The notes below the pieces were generated by a model. That model ran no database searches. It was given only the letters and a program-made list of their open reading frames with translations, and was not told the origin of the DNA. From contig NZ_CH672428.1 in the NCBI RefSeq assembly GCF_000152745.1, positions 2,061,327 through 2,125,326 on the forward strand: a stretch of DNA of 64,000 nt, read 5' to 3'. Origin of the DNA: Oceanicaulis sp. HTCC2633. GTDB lineage: Bacteria > Pseudomonadota > Alphaproteobacteria > Caulobacterales > Maricaulaceae. Positions within the stretch are counted from its first letter, which is position 1. Every line of letters begins with the position of its first letter. Positions 26,199-35,136 of the stretch are shown piece by piece. Made by a program: the position numbers and the translations under genes.

Positions 26199-26825
26199 TC
26201 AGAGAATGTTGTAGGTGGCGCCGGCGACGCCGACCGGCCAGCGGCCGCGCACATAGAGCCGCCAGCGGGCGAGGAAGGGGTGGGGCGGCTCGTCATCCTC
26301 GGCTTCCGCCAGAAGCACCAGAACCGCGCCATGGGCGGCCTGGACCAGGCCGCCGGCGGCGGCGTTGATCACCGCTTCATCATACATGTCGTCCATCGAG
26401 GCGCTGGCCTCGGCGGCCTGTTTGGCGAGTTCGCCGATCTTGGAGGCGACCAGCGTCAGGGCCGCTTGCAGCGCCTGTTCGTCCAGCCGCTCAAGCGCGC
26501 GTTCGACCAGAGCGGCGCGCTGCATCTCCTCGGCCTCCCAGGCCCAGGGATCGCGATCAAGCGTTTCGGCGGCGGCGATGGCGTCGGACCAGTCGCCCAT
26601 TTCCGCCGGTTCCGCCTCGGGAATGCCCAGACCATCGAGATAGGCGCGCGCCAGTGCGATCTCGCGCGAATCCAGCGGCTCGCCCAGGCGCGAGAAGAAG
26701 GCCGGATCGCCCACCGATTCGGCAAAGGCGCGGGCCTTGTACAGAAGCGGGATTTCTTCAAGCAGGCGCGCGATCTCGTCTTCGGCGCCGGCTGAGTCAG
26801 ACGGGGAGGGATCAAAATCGGTCAT
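26199..26825 (-). CDS. Conserved hypothetical protein
   Basis: A 208-residue acidic protein I do not recognise. It has no signal peptide or clear membrane helix. The sequence is mostly predicted helical: EDEIARLLEEIPLLYKARAF, DSREIALARAYLDGLGIPE, RAALVERALERLDEQALQAA and ASKIGELAKQAAEASASMDD. The C-terminal part (FLARWRLYVRGRWPVGVAG) is more basic. It reads in the same direction as xthA 32 bp downstream, suggesting a joint transcript. A strong hairpin lies upstream of it at 26892. Confidence 0.6.
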   Translation of the reverse strand: MTDFDPSPSDSAGAEDEIARLLEEIPLLYKARAFAESVGDPAFFSRLGEPLDSREIALARAYLDGLGIPEAEPAEMGDWSDAIAAAETLDRDPWAWEAEEMQRAALVERALERLDEQALQAALTLVASKIGELAKQAAEASASMDDMYDEAVINAAAGGLVQAAHGAVLVLLAEAEDDEPPHPFLARWRLYVRGRWPVGVAGATYNIL

Positions 26826-27130
26826 GATCCCTGTTTAACCCGGCTGAAGCGGGAGCGACAGGGAGCGGTGTAGCGCGATCGTGGAATAAAGAACGCCCGG
26901 CGACCTGGGGTGAAGTCGCCGGGCGTTTTGCCTCGCGCTCATCAGGGACGGAGCGCCGTCATGACGCTGGGGGGAACGTCATGACATCCTGAAGCGTCGG
27001 GGGGACGGCGCGCTATCAGGAGCAGCCCTCAGCTGCAGGTGTAAGAATGCCACAAAATCCAAGAAAAGCGAATTAAAAAGTTGAAAGGCCTTGTGCGTGA
27101 TATTTGTGAATCACGCAACTGTGATCCGGG
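26826..27130. other. Intergenic region rich in inverted repeats
   Basis: 305 bp between two leftward genes. Besides the terminator at 26892-26927 it holds GACGG-agcg-CCGTC (26947-26960), an overlapping GTCATGACG (26958-26966) / CGTCATGAC (26977-26985), and TGCGTGAT (27094-27101) / ATCACGCA (27110-27117). The first two share bases 26958-26960, so they cannot both form. The last could end transcription of the GGDEF-EAL gene. No gene is seen. Confidence 0.5.
26892..26927 (-). terminator. Strong terminator hairpin
   Basis: Perfect 13-bp stem AACGCCCGGCGAC / GTCGCCGGGCGTT with a 10-base loop. On the minus strand it is followed by CTTTATTCC. It would end the leftward GGDEF-EAL transcript before the 26199 gene. 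Confidence 0.75.
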
Positions 27131-29224
27131 TTATCCCGCAACACTCTGCTCGCCGCCTGGAGCCGCAAAGGCTTCCAGCTCCGCGAACGGCATGGGACGA
27201 CCGAACAGATAACCTTGGGCCAGGGTCGCGCCCAGGGCGCGCAGCGCGCGATACTGGTCGTTGGTTTCCACGCCTTCGGCCACGGTTTTCAGCTTGAGTG
27301 ATTTGGCCATCGCCAGAATGGTCTCAACCACGATGCGCGCATGCTCGTCCTGGCTCATGTCGCGGACAAAGCTCTGGTCGATCTTGAAGACATCGAACGG
27401 CATGCGCGTCAGATAGGACAGCGAGGAGTGGCCGGTGCCGAAATCGTCAATGGCGAAGGTGACGCCCAGACGACGCAGCGGTTCGATCTGCTCGATCACG
27501 CGTTCAGGCTCGCGCATGGCGGTGGATTCCGTCAGCTCCAGCTCGAGAAGCTCCGGCGGCAGGCCGGAATCCTGCAAGGCTTCGAGCACGGTCTGGGAGA
27601 AGCCTTCGCTTTCGAACTGCATGGCCGAGACATTGACCGCGACCGGAATATTCATGCCGCGCTCGCGCAGGATCTGCGCTTCGTGACAGGCGCGACGCAG
27701 CACCCAGTCGCCGATTTCCCCGATCAGACCGCATTCCTCGGCCGCCTGGATGAAGGCGCCCGGCGACAGAAGGCCCGCCGTCGGGTGACGCCAGCGCACC
27801 AGCGCCTCGGCGCCGGCGATGGAGCCGTCCACCATGGAGACCTTGGGCTGGTAGAACACCACCAGCTGGTCGTCGCGCACCGCTTCGCGCAGCTCGTTCT
27901 CCAGCACCAGACGCTCGAAGGCGCTCTGGTTCATGGAGCTTTCGAAGAATTCGCAGGCATTGCCGCCGGCGCGCTTGACCGAGGCCATGGCGAGATCCGC
28001 GTGGCGCAGCAGGGTTTCCGGATCAGAACCGTCGCGCGGGAAGCAGGCGATGCCTGCGGAGATGCCGAGGAAGACCTGGTGCCCGGAAATCTCGAACGGG
28101 CGGCGTACGGAATCCACGATGCGGCGCGCCAGGCGTGCGGCGTCCGCGCTGTCGCGCAGGCGCGGCAGCAACACGGTGAATTCATCCCCGCCCAGACGGG
28201 CGACCATGGACGGTTCCTTGGTCAGCTCGCCCTGGGACAAATCCCAGCCGCGCACGGCTTCGCGCAGGCGGCGGCCCACCGCTTCGAGCAGGCGGTCGCC
28301 TTCGCCAATGCCGAGGGAGTCGTTGACGCGTTTGAAACGGTCCAGATCGAGGAACAGGATAGCGCCCTGTTCACCGGATTCAGTGGCTTCCCGGGCGACG
28401 CGCTCGACTTCCTTGCGGAAGCGTTCGCGGTTGGGCAGCTCGGTGATCATGTCCACATAGGCAAGGCGGTGGACGCGTTTCACAGAGGCGTCGAGCCGCG
28501 CGAACATGCGGTTGAAGGCGTTCGCCAGCACTTCCAGTTCATCGCCGGTATTCACCTCGATGCGCAGGTCCAGCTTGCGCGAGGAGGCGAGACGGGCGGC
28601 TTCGGTCAGGCGGCGCACCGGACCCAGCGCCTTGCGGACGATCAGCGCGACCACAGGCAGGAAGATGATCAGGGCGACCGCGGCGATGATGACCTGGCGC
28701 GTGATGATGTCGATGGCGGGCGTGACGACGGCGGACATGGGCACGGTGGCGACAACAGCGCCGATCAGGCGGCCATTGTAGAAAACCGGTTCGGCCACGC
28801 GGATCTCGTCGCCCACCATCTCGACCCGGGTATCCACCGCGCCGACGGCGGACTGGACCAGATGATCGGCGGCGCGATCGCCGATTTCATAGGGCACGTC
28901 GCCATAGGAGGCGATGACGCGGCGATTGACGTTGGCCACATAGACCGAGCTGACATCGTCGCGCTCGCCAAAATCCGTCAGAAGGCGATTGGTCAGACCT
29001 TCCATGTCGCTGACGGCAATGGCGTTGGCGGCTGTGGTGGTGAACAGTTCGGTGATCAGTTCGGCGTGGACCAGGCCGGCGGCCTTGTTGTCCTGAGCCT
29101 TGAGCTGGTATTCGACGGCCATGAGCGCAGTCGTGGCGACGACGAGGATCACCCCGCAAAGCAGAGTGAATTTCATCACCAGAGATCGCATCACTCTGGA
29201 AATTGCATGTCGGATCGGCGCCAT
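27131..29224 (-). CDS. Membrane GGDEF-EAL cyclic-di-GMP protein
   Basis: Bifunctional-type c-di-GMP enzyme (697 aa). From the ATG at 29224: a membrane helix near 17-39, an extracytoplasmic sensing region of about 135 residues, a second helix near 177-197, a HAMP-like linker, a GGDEF domain with RLGGDEFTVLLP (motif at 345-349), and an EAL domain with GAEALVRW (Glu473), NVSAMQF, IDDFGTGHSSL and VAEGVE. Both motifs look intact. An RxxD inhibitory-site sequence (RGWD) is separated from GGDEF by about 11 extra residues. A GTG at 29272 is an alternative start. Confidence 0.9.
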   Translation of the reverse strand: MAPIRHAISRVMRSLVMKFTLLCGVILVVATTALMAVEYQLKAQDNKAAGLVHAELITELFTTTAANAIAVSDMEGLTNRLLTDFGERDDVSSVYVANVNRRVIASYGDVPYEIGDRAADHLVQSAVGAVDTRVEMVGDEIRVAEPVFYNGRLIGAVVATVPMSAVVTPAIDIITRQVIIAAVALIIFLPVVALIVRKALGPVRRLTEAARLASSRKLDLRIEVNTGDELEVLANAFNRMFARLDASVKRVHRLAYVDMITELPNRERFRKEVERVAREATESGEQGAILFLDLDRFKRVNDSLGIGEGDRLLEAVGRRLREAVRGWDLSQGELTKEPSMVARLGGDEFTVLLPRLRDSADAARLARRIVDSVRRPFEISGHQVFLGISAGIACFPRDGSDPETLLRHADLAMASVKRAGGNACEFFESSMNQSAFERLVLENELREAVRDDQLVVFYQPKVSMVDGSIAGAEALVRWRHPTAGLLSPGAFIQAAEECGLIGEIGDWVLRRACHEAQILRERGMNIPVAVNVSAMQFESEGFSQTVLEALQDSGLPPELLELELTESTAMREPERVIEQIEPLRRLGVTFAIDDFGTGHSSLSYLTRMPFDVFKIDQSFVRDMSQDEHARIVVETILAMAKSLKLKTVAEGVETNDQYRALRALGATLAQGYLFGRPMPFAELEAFAAPGGEQSVAG

Positions 29225-29319
29225 CAGGACCCCAGCTGCAGGCGAAAGGCGTGCGGAATGCACACGAGACACCGTGAGCCTGAACTGATGTGCTAAAAAT
29301 CAGGTTAAGGACGGACTGA

Positions 29320-29353
29320 AAAACAAAAAGGACCCTGCAACAGCAGAGTCCTT
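29320..29353 (-). terminator. Terminator after the PfkB kinase gene
   Basis: On the minus strand AAGGAC-t-CTGC-tgtt-GCAG-g-GTCCTT is followed by TTTGTTTTTC, a classic intrinsic terminator 44 bp past the kinase stop. Confidence 0.85.
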
Positions 29354-29397
29354 GATGAATCTTTCGAAGATTTTGGCGTCCGATTTCAAGCTCGGAA

Positions 29398-30399
29398 CTA
29401 ATCCAGAGAGACGCCTTTGCTCGCGGCCAGATCCTTGAGGGAGACCAGCGGCCGCGCGCCCATATGGGAGATCACTTCCGCCGCTGCGATCACGCCCAGC
29501 CGGCCGCAGGTGTAAAGGTCCGCCCCACGCGAATACCCCGCCAGGAAGCCGGCGGCGAACTGGTCGCCTGCGCCCGTGGTGTCCACCACATGCTCGACGG
29601 GGTCGGCGTCCACACGCACTTCCTCGTCGCCGGACACGATCACGGCGCCCTTTTCGGAGCGGGTAATGGCGGCGACGCGGGTTTCGGCGCGGACCTTGGC
29701 GAGTGCGGTCTCGAAATCTTCGACCTCATAGAGCGCCTTGATCTCGGCCTCGTTGGCGAACAGCACGTCGATATGGTTCTTCACCAGATGGCGGAAGCTG
29801 TCGCGGTGACGATCCACGCAGAACAGGTCCGACAGGGTCAGCGCGACGCGGCGGTCGGCGGCCTGGGCGATTTCCGACGCGCGGACGAACGCCGCTTTGG
29901 CTTCCGGGCGGTCAAACAGATAGCCCTCGAGGAAGGTGACGGTGGCGGACTTGACGAGATCGGCGTTGATATCGTCCTCATCCATCATCGTGGACGCGCC
30001 CAGGAAGGTGTTCATCGCCCGACGCGCATCGGCGGGCACGGCGATCAGGCAGCGCGCCGTGGACGGGCCGTCTTTCAGAGGCTTGGTGTCGTAATGCACG
30101 CCGATCGAGCGCAGGTCATGGGCGAACACTTCGCCCAGCTGGTCATCGGCGACCTTGCCGATATAGGCGCCGCGGACGCCCAGGCTCGCCACGCCGGCCA
30201 GCGAGTTCGCCGCCGAGCCGCCCGAGATTTCCTGCGCCGGCGGGAAGGCTTCATACAGCGCTTCGGCCCGCTCCTCGTCGATCAGCAGCATGGCGTCCTT
30301 GGCGAGGCCGTGCTGCTCGATGAAGGCGTCGTCCACAGAGGCGAGCACGTCCACAATGGCGTTGCCGACGCCAAGAACGTCGAAGCGGGTATCGGTCAT
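29398..30399 (-). CDS. PfkB-family kinase, probable adenosine kinase
   Basis: Sugar/nucleoside kinase (333 aa). The N-terminus reads FDVLGVGNAIVDVLASVDD; PfkB signature 1 is visible in EISGGSAANSLAGVASLG, and signature 2 in VVDTTGAGDQFAAGFLAGY with the catalytic Asp. These features and length resemble alphaproteobacterial proteins annotated as adenosine kinase, which phosphorylate adenosine to AMP, but substrate cannot be fixed by sequence alone. It is divergent from the ATP-grasp gene. Confidence 0.82.
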   Translation of the reverse strand: MTDTRFDVLGVGNAIVDVLASVDDAFIEQHGLAKDAMLLIDEERAEALYEAFPPAQEISGGSAANSLAGVASLGVRGAYIGKVADDQLGEVFAHDLRSIGVHYDTKPLKDGPSTARCLIAVPADARRAMNTFLGASTMMDEDDINADLVKSATVTFLEGYLFDRPEAKAAFVRASEIAQAADRRVALTLSDLFCVDRHRDSFRHLVKNHIDVLFANEAEIKALYEVEDFETALAKVRAETRVAAITRSEKGAVIVSGDEEVRVDADPVEHVVDTTGAGDQFAAGFLAGYSRGADLYTCGRLGVIAAAEVISHMGARPLVSLKDLAASKGVSLD

Positions 30400-30537
30400 G
30401 AGCGGAACTTCCTGAAGCTGAAATCGGGGCGCGTGTACCGCGCAGCGTGCGCAAACTCAACCCGCAGAGAGGTTCTGGTAAAGCGCGAGGAGGCGCGGTA
30501 AGCGGAGGCGCCAGCGCCATCAGCTTTGAGGAAGCCC

Positions 30538-31434
30538 ATGACCCGTATCTGTTTTCTGACCTCGGCCGACATGATGAAGGACCGTCCCGGCGCACGGGAG
30601 GACTGGTTCGAGTTCGATCTGGAGTTCGGGGCCCTGTCCAAGGCCTGTGAAGCGGCGGGGATTTCGCTGGAAGCCTGCATCTGGGACCAGGACTTTGACG
30701 CGTCGGTCTATGACGGCTTCATGGTGGGCACGGTCTGGGATTATCCGCCCAAGCTCGACAATTTTCTCAAGACGCTGGATCGGCTCAACGCCATCGCGCC
30801 GGTCTGGAACAGCCCGGCGCTGGTGCGCTGGAATATCGAGAAGACCTATCTGCGGGAACTGGATGAAGCCGGCGCGCCCTCCATCCCGACCCTGTGGGCG
30901 GACAAGGCGGATGACGCCGCGATCGCGCAAGGCTTTGAGCGCTTTGGCGGCGACAAGCTCGTGGTGAAGCCGCTGGTGGGCGGCGGCGCCTGGCGTCAAG
31001 CCCTGGTCAGGAAGGGCGAACCCCTGCCGGCTGCGGACGAGCTGCCGCTGGGCGCCTGCCTGATCCAGCCCTTCCTGCCCGGCGTGCCTGAAGAGGGCGA
31101 ATACTCGATGATCTTCTTCGGCGACCGCTTCTCTCATGGCCTCAACAAGCGCCCCAAATCCGGCGATTACCGGGTGCAGTCGCTCTATGGCGCGACCGAG
31201 GCGGTCTGGACGCCGGGCGAGGACGAGCTGGCCCTGGCGCGCAAGGTGCTCTCAACGGCGCAGGACATTACCGGAGAGGACGCCTTCCTCTATGCCCGCG
31301 TGGACATGGTGCGCGGTCTGGATGGCGAGCTGGCGCTGATGGAGCTCGAGATCATCGAGCCCTATCTCTATCCAGAGCAGGGCCCGGATCTGGGCAAGGT
31401 CTTTGTCGAGGCCCTGAAGGAGAAGCTGGGCTAG
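30538..31434 (+). CDS. ATP-grasp domain protein of unknown substrate
   Basis: A 298-residue protein with an ATP-grasp fold. The N-terminus is RICFLTSADMMKDRPGAREDW; ATP-binding elements include GDKLVVKPLVGGGAWRQALV, LIQPFLPGVPEEGEYSMIFFG, GDYRVQSLYG and the metal-binding ALMELEIIEPYLYPE. It resembles glutathione-synthetase-like ligases, so it probably joins a carboxylate to an amine, but the substrate is unknown. The ATG at 30538 has GAGGAAG upstream; a TTG four codons earlier is rejected. The stop shares a CTAG with the convergent membrane protein. Confidence 0.75.
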   Translation: MTRICFLTSADMMKDRPGAREDWFEFDLEFGALSKACEAAGISLEACIWDQDFDASVYDGFMVGTVWDYPPKLDNFLKTLDRLNAIAPVWNSPALVRWNIEKTYLRELDEAGAPSIPTLWADKADDAAIAQGFERFGGDKLVVKPLVGGGAWRQALVRKGEPLPAADELPLGACLIQPFLPGVPEEGEYSMIFFGDRFSHGLNKRPKSGDYRVQSLYGATEAVWTPGEDELALARKVLSTAQDITGEDAFLYARVDMVRGLDGELALMELEIIEPYLYPEQGPDLGKVFVEALKEKLG

Positions 31435-32015
31435 TCGGTTTTCGGAACCGCCCTGAAGCGGGTGATCAGGCCTTCGGGGTCATAGGGCACGGGCCGTCCG
31501 GGCCGGAAGACAAAGGCCAGATAGCCGCCAATGGCGGCGAAGGGCAGACCGGCGAGCGCCATTATGGCGCTCTGCTCTTTCAGCATCATCCAGCCCATAT
31601 AGCTGACCGCCATGCTGGTCATCACCACGCCGATCCCGCCCATCAGCAGCCGGAAGCCCAGGGTCTGGCCTTCGGTGAAGCGCACCGCGCCGAACCGGGG
31701 CCGCAATGCCTCATGCACGTGCACGAGAAGCGTCTGGAAATCGAGCGCATTGTCCTCCCACACCCCGGGGCTGACAGCCTTGCGGCTACCGAAGACGATC
31801 TCGCCGGACGGTCCGGCGACCCGGCAGACCACCTGGCTCTGCTGCCCGGCCAGTTCGACCGAGAGCCGCACGCTGGTAACCGCATCCAGCGCGATGCGGC
31901 GCTCCAGCCGACCCTCCTCGACCCATTCGATCCGGTCGGGATAAAGGATCACCTCGCGCGCCGGGTTGATCGGGTTGCGGCGGTCTTTGAGCCGGGCGAG
32001 CGGAGCGTCAGTCAT
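31431..32015 (-). CDS. Hypothetical membrane protein
   Basis: A 194-residue protein I do not recognise. The first 115 residues look soluble and beta-rich, with VILYPDRIEWVEEGRLERRIALD and VVCRVAGPSGEIVFGSR, similar in feel to PH-like domains. Two hydrophobic helices follow: RLLMGGIGVVMTSMAVSYM and MALAGLPFAAIGGYLAFVF. A short basic tail ends the protein. It converges on the ATP-grasp gene, overlapping by 4 bp, and is divergent from the stress-protein gene. Confidence 0.55.
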   Translation of the reverse strand: MTDAPLARLKDRRNPINPAREVILYPDRIEWVEEGRLERRIALDAVTSVRLSVELAGQQSQVVCRVAGPSGEIVFGSRKAVSPGVWEDNALDFQTLLVHVHEALRPRFGAVRFTEGQTLGFRLLMGGIGVVMTSMAVSYMGWMMLKEQSAIMALAGLPFAAIGGYLAFVFRPGRPVPYDPEGLITRFRAVPKTD

Positions 32016-32086
32016 GTCAATCTGTCTCAGAGGGTGTGGTTACACGCCCTCTTGCCGGAAATGACGGAACGCGGCAACGTTCGCCC

Positions 32087-32563
32087 ATGAGCGCACCCCG
32101 TAAATTCCTGCTGATCGCCGACGGCACTGAAGAAAGCCGGTCGGCCGCCTATTTCGCCGCGCGCCGCGCCCGCAATACGGGCGGCGTGGTCACCGTGCTG
32201 GCCGTCGTGAACACCGAAGGCGGGTTCGAGCACTGGCTGGGCGTGGGCGAGACCATGCGCGCCGAAGCCCGCGCCGCTGCCGAGGAGGCCCTGGAAAGCC
32301 TGTCCGAGGATGTGGAAGAGGTCACCGAGACCCGGCCTGAAGTCATCCTGAAGGAAGGCGATCTGATCGAGGCGTTGCGCGAGCTTCTGGAAACCGATCC
32401 CGCCATCTCGATCCTGGTTCTGGGCGCTGCGGTCGGCAAGGACGGCCCCGGCCCGCTCGTCAATGCGCTGGGCCGCGGCAAGGGCCTGTTCGAGGACAGG
32501 ACCATTCCCGTGACCGTGGTGCCGGGCAATCTGTCGCGTGAGGATATCAAGGCGCTGACCTGA
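32087..32563 (+). CDS. Universal stress protein family
   Basis: A 158-residue UspA-like protein. It opens KFLLIADGTEESRSAAYFAARRA, the first strand and helix of the fold, and ends with LVLGAAVGKDGPGPLVNAL and IPVTVVPGNLS; the glycine-rich stretch resembles the Usp ATP-binding loop (GxxGxGxxxx). It is cytosolic. The ATG at 32087 is chosen because the family begins a few residues before the first strand; the longer frame from 32036 has no similarity. Role in stress is inferred from the family only. Confidence 0.75.
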   Translation: MSAPRKFLLIADGTEESRSAAYFAARRARNTGGVVTVLAVVNTEGGFEHWLGVGETMRAEARAAAEEALESLSEDVEEVTETRPEVILKEGDLIEALRELLETDPAISILVLGAAVGKDGPGPLVNALGRGKGLFEDRTIPVTVVPGNLSREDIKALT

Positions 32564-32652
32564 GGCGAGGCTTGCCCCTACTGCCTCTGGGGTTGAACGC
32601 GCCCGTCCTGCAGGCCATTTCAAGGGCCAAACCAGCGCCCGGAAAGCCCGTC

Positions 32653-33213
32653 ATGTTTATCCAGACCGAAGACACCCCGAACCCTGACACGCTGAAATTC
32701 CTGCCCGGCCAGTCCGTCTCTCTGGACGCCCCGCGTGATTTTGCGACCCCGGAAGAGGCCGAGAGCTCCTATCTGGCGCGCGAACTGTTCCGCGTGGAGG
32801 GCGTGATCCGGGTCTTCGCCGGTCAGGACTTCATCTCGGTCACCAAGGCGGAAGGCGTGGACTGGCCCCATATCAAGCCCGCCGTGCTGGGCGCGATCAT
32901 GGATTGCCTGGAGAGCGGCAAGTCGCTCTTTTCTGATGCCGATGATGACGGTCATGCCGCCTATGAGGGCGAAGCCGCCGGGATCGTGAAGGAGATCAAG
33001 GATGTCATCGACACTCGCGTCCGTCCGGCCGTGGCGCGCGATGGCGGCGATATCGTCTTTCACAGCTATGACGAGGCGACGGGCGTGGTGAATCTGCACA
33101 TGCGCGGCGCCTGCGCGGGCTGCCCCTCCTCCACGATGACGCTCAAGCAGGGCATCGAGAACCTGCTCAAGCACTATGTGCCTGAAGTGAGCAGCGTCGA
33201 GGCTGTGCTTTAA
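32653..33213 (+). CDS. Iron-sulfur scaffold/carrier protein, Nfu type
   Basis: Carrier that passes [4Fe-4S] clusters to target proteins (186 aa). The N-terminal Nfu domain reads MFIQTEDTPNPDTLKFLPGQSV, and the C-terminal NifU-like domain has VARDGGDIVFHSYD and GACAGCPSSTMTLKQGIE with the CxxC cluster ligands. The ATG at 32653 is the family start; an upstream extension has none. It follows the stress-protein gene by 89 bp. Confidence 0.93.
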   Translation: MFIQTEDTPNPDTLKFLPGQSVSLDAPRDFATPEEAESSYLARELFRVEGVIRVFAGQDFISVTKAEGVDWPHIKPAVLGAIMDCLESGKSLFSDADDDGHAAYEGEAAGIVKEIKDVIDTRVRPAVARDGGDIVFHSYDEATGVVNLHMRGACAGCPSSTMTLKQGIENLLKHYVPEVSSVEAVL

Positions 33214-33303
33214 TCGCTTTAGAACCAAATCACGTGATGGTCGTTTCAAAGACGACCCGATCCTGTGTCTGATCCATATCCCTTACCGAACCCGGAGCCT
33301 CCC

Positions 33304-33942
33304 ATGTCTGACAGCCAAGCCCCGCTCGCCCTGGACGATCGCCATTCGGTTCTGAGCGACCATGCGCTCGATCAGCTGTTCCGCGGCGCCCGGACCTTTT
33401 ATTCGTGGGAAGACAAACAGGTGTCGGAAACCACGATCCGCGCGCTCTACGAGCTCCTGCAATATGGTCCGACCAGCGCCAACCAGTCGCCCGCGCGCTT
33501 CCTGTTCCTGACGGGCGAGAGCCAGCAGCGTCTCAAGCCGCACCTCATCGAGTCCAATGTCGAGAAGACCCTGACGGCGCCCCTGACCGTGGTGCTGGCC
33601 TGGGACTGGAACTTCCATGAGAAGATCCCCCAGCTCTTCCCGCACGCCCCGGAAGCGAAAGACTGGTTTGAATCCGATGAAGCCCGCTTCGAGAACGGCT
33701 TCCGCAACAGCACCCTGCAAGGCGCCTATCTGATCATGGCCGCGCGCGCGCTGGGGCTCGATTGCGGCCCGATGTCCGGTTTTGACAAGGACGGCGTGGA
33801 TGAGGAATTCTTCAAGAATGATCCGGAAATGGGCGCCTGGCGGTCCAACTTCCTGATTAATGTGGGCTATGGCACCACCGAGAAACTGTTCCCGCGTCTG
33901 CCGAAGCTCGCCTTCGAACAGGGCGCCAAGCTGTTGAAGTAA
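33304..33942 (+). CDS. Nitroreductase family protein, RutE/HadB-like
   Basis: FMN-dependent reductase (212 aa) resembling malonic semialdehyde reductase RutE. Family features are RTFYSWEDKQVSETTIRALYELLQYGPTSANQSP with the FMN-binding segment, VVLAWDWNFHEKIPQLFPH, NSTLQGAYLIMAARALGLDCGPMSGFD and FLINVGYG. No other rut genes are nearby, so a role in pyrimidine breakdown is not supported by context. The ATG at 33304 has GGAG upstream. tsaB begins 3 bp after the stop. Confidence 0.82.
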   Translation: MSDSQAPLALDDRHSVLSDHALDQLFRGARTFYSWEDKQVSETTIRALYELLQYGPTSANQSPARFLFLTGESQQRLKPHLIESNVEKTLTAPLTVVLAWDWNFHEKIPQLFPHAPEAKDWFESDEARFENGFRNSTLQGAYLIMAARALGLDCGPMSGFDKDGVDEEFFKNDPEMGAWRSNFLINVGYGTTEKLFPRLPKLAFEQGAKLLK

Positions 33943-33945
33943 GAC

Positions 33946-34593
33946 ATGACCCAACCCGCCTTGCTGGTGGTGGACACAATTGGTCCTTGGTGCGCCTGTG
34001 CGGTGAAGGCCGGGGACAGCGTGTTTGAACGCGCTGAAGAGATTGGCCGCGGCCATGCCGAACGGCTGGCGCCCATGGCGGCCGAGCTTCTCGAGGAGGC
34101 GGGGATCCGCCCGCAATCGCTGGACCGGATCGGGGTCAATATCGGCCCCGGCGGCTTCGCCGGCACGCGCGTCGGCGTCGCCTTCGCGCGTGGACTTGCG
34201 CTGTCCACGGGCGCGAAGGCGCTGGGCGTGTCCAATCTTGACGCCCTCGCCTTGCGTTCGGACCCGGACGGCGCCCGCACCGTCATGGCGATCCATGACG
34301 CCAAACGCGGCGATCTGGTCTGGCGGATCTTCACCCATGGACGGCCCGTTACGGATGTCAGCCATGGCGATGCGCGTGACGCTGCAGACGAATTTGAAGC
34401 GTTCGGGGATGTGATCCTGACCGGGTCGGGCGCCGTGCATCTGGGCGCGGACCCCCACCATTTTGATCCCGCGCCGCCTCTGCGCGCGCTTCTGGCTCTG
34501 ACCGAGCGCGCGCCCGCCGATGCGCCCGCCCCCTCTCCGCTCTATGCGCGTCCGCCGGACGCCAAACTGCCTGGCGGCAAGACCCCGGCATGA
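33946..34593 (+). CDS. tsaB: tRNA t6A synthesis protein TsaB
   Basis: Partner of TsaD in threonylcarbamoylation of A37 in ANN-decoding tRNAs (215 aa). The N-terminus PALLVVDTIGPWCACAVKAG and the block IGVNIGPGGFAGTRVGVAFARGLAL are the TsaB hallmarks. The Ser of the usual GPGSFTG motif is replaced by GPGGFAG. It overlaps rimI by 4 bp; tsaB-rimI pairs are common in proteobacteria. Confidence 0.92.
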   Translation: MTQPALLVVDTIGPWCACAVKAGDSVFERAEEIGRGHAERLAPMAAELLEEAGIRPQSLDRIGVNIGPGGFAGTRVGVAFARGLALSTGAKALGVSNLDALALRSDPDGARTVMAIHDAKRGDLVWRIFTHGRPVTDVSHGDARDAADEFEAFGDVILTGSGAVHLGADPHHFDPAPPLRALLALTERAPADAPAPSPLYARPPDAKLPGGKTPA

Positions 34594-35033
34594 GCCTGCC
34601 CGAGATTTTCGAGGCGGGTCCGGAAGCGGCGGACCTTTATGCCGCGCTTCATGCGCAATGTTTTCCCGACCCCTGGAGCGAAGCCGACTTTGCAAGGCTG
34701 CTGGCCTCGTCAGGGGTTCAGGGTCTGATCGCCCGCGCTCAGGACGACCCCCAGGGCCTGTCGCTCATTCGCAGCGTGGCGGGCGAATGCGAGCTACTGA
34801 CCATAGGCGTTCTGCCCGCTGCGCGCCGCACCGGCGTGGGCGCGTTCCTGTTGGCGCAGTCGGAGATCGCCGCCCGCCGCGCCGGGTCCAAACGCCTGTT
34901 TCTGGAAGTGTCCGAACGCAATGCGCCCGCCGGCGGGCTCTATGAGCGCGAAGGCTATCGCCAGATCGGATTGCGCAAGGGCTATTATCGCGATGGCGCC
35001 GCCGCACGGGTTCTGGCGCGCGATCTGGTCTGA
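34590..35033 (+). CDS. rimI: Ribosomal protein S18-alanine N-acetyltransferase-like
   Basis: GNAT-family acetyltransferase (147 aa). The acetyl-CoA-binding segment is LLTIGVLPAARRTGVGAFLLAQSEI, and the C-terminal EVSERNAPAGGLYEREGYRQIGLRKGYYRDG matches RimI, including the Tyr-rich end. It is coupled to tsaB by an ATGA overlap, which supports the RimI assignment over other GNATs. It ends about 100 bp before fur. Confidence 0.88.
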   Translation: MSLPEIFEAGPEAADLYAALHAQCFPDPWSEADFARLLASSGVQGLIARAQDDPQGLSLIRSVAGECELLTIGVLPAARRTGVGAFLLAQSEIAARRAGSKRLFLEVSERNAPAGGLYEREGYRQIGLRKGYYRDGAAARVLARDLV

Positions 35034-35136
35034 ATTTGATCCTGAGTTAGAGTCGCGCGACATATGGACACGGCCCGCCGAGGCTGGGTATCAAGTCAGG
35101 GACGGGGTTCACGCCCCACAGCCAAGGGAGATGGCG

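Noticed and set aside
26941-27130. Cyclic-di-GMP riboswitch near the GGDEF-EAL gene
   Set aside because: The region is downstream, not upstream, of that gene, and lacks the conserved GEMM core sequences.
27341-29296. A 651-codon open frame on the plus strand
   Set aside because: It is antisense to the GGDEF-EAL gene, is rich in Gly/His/Arg as expected of an antisense shadow in GC-rich DNA, and has no recognisable motif.
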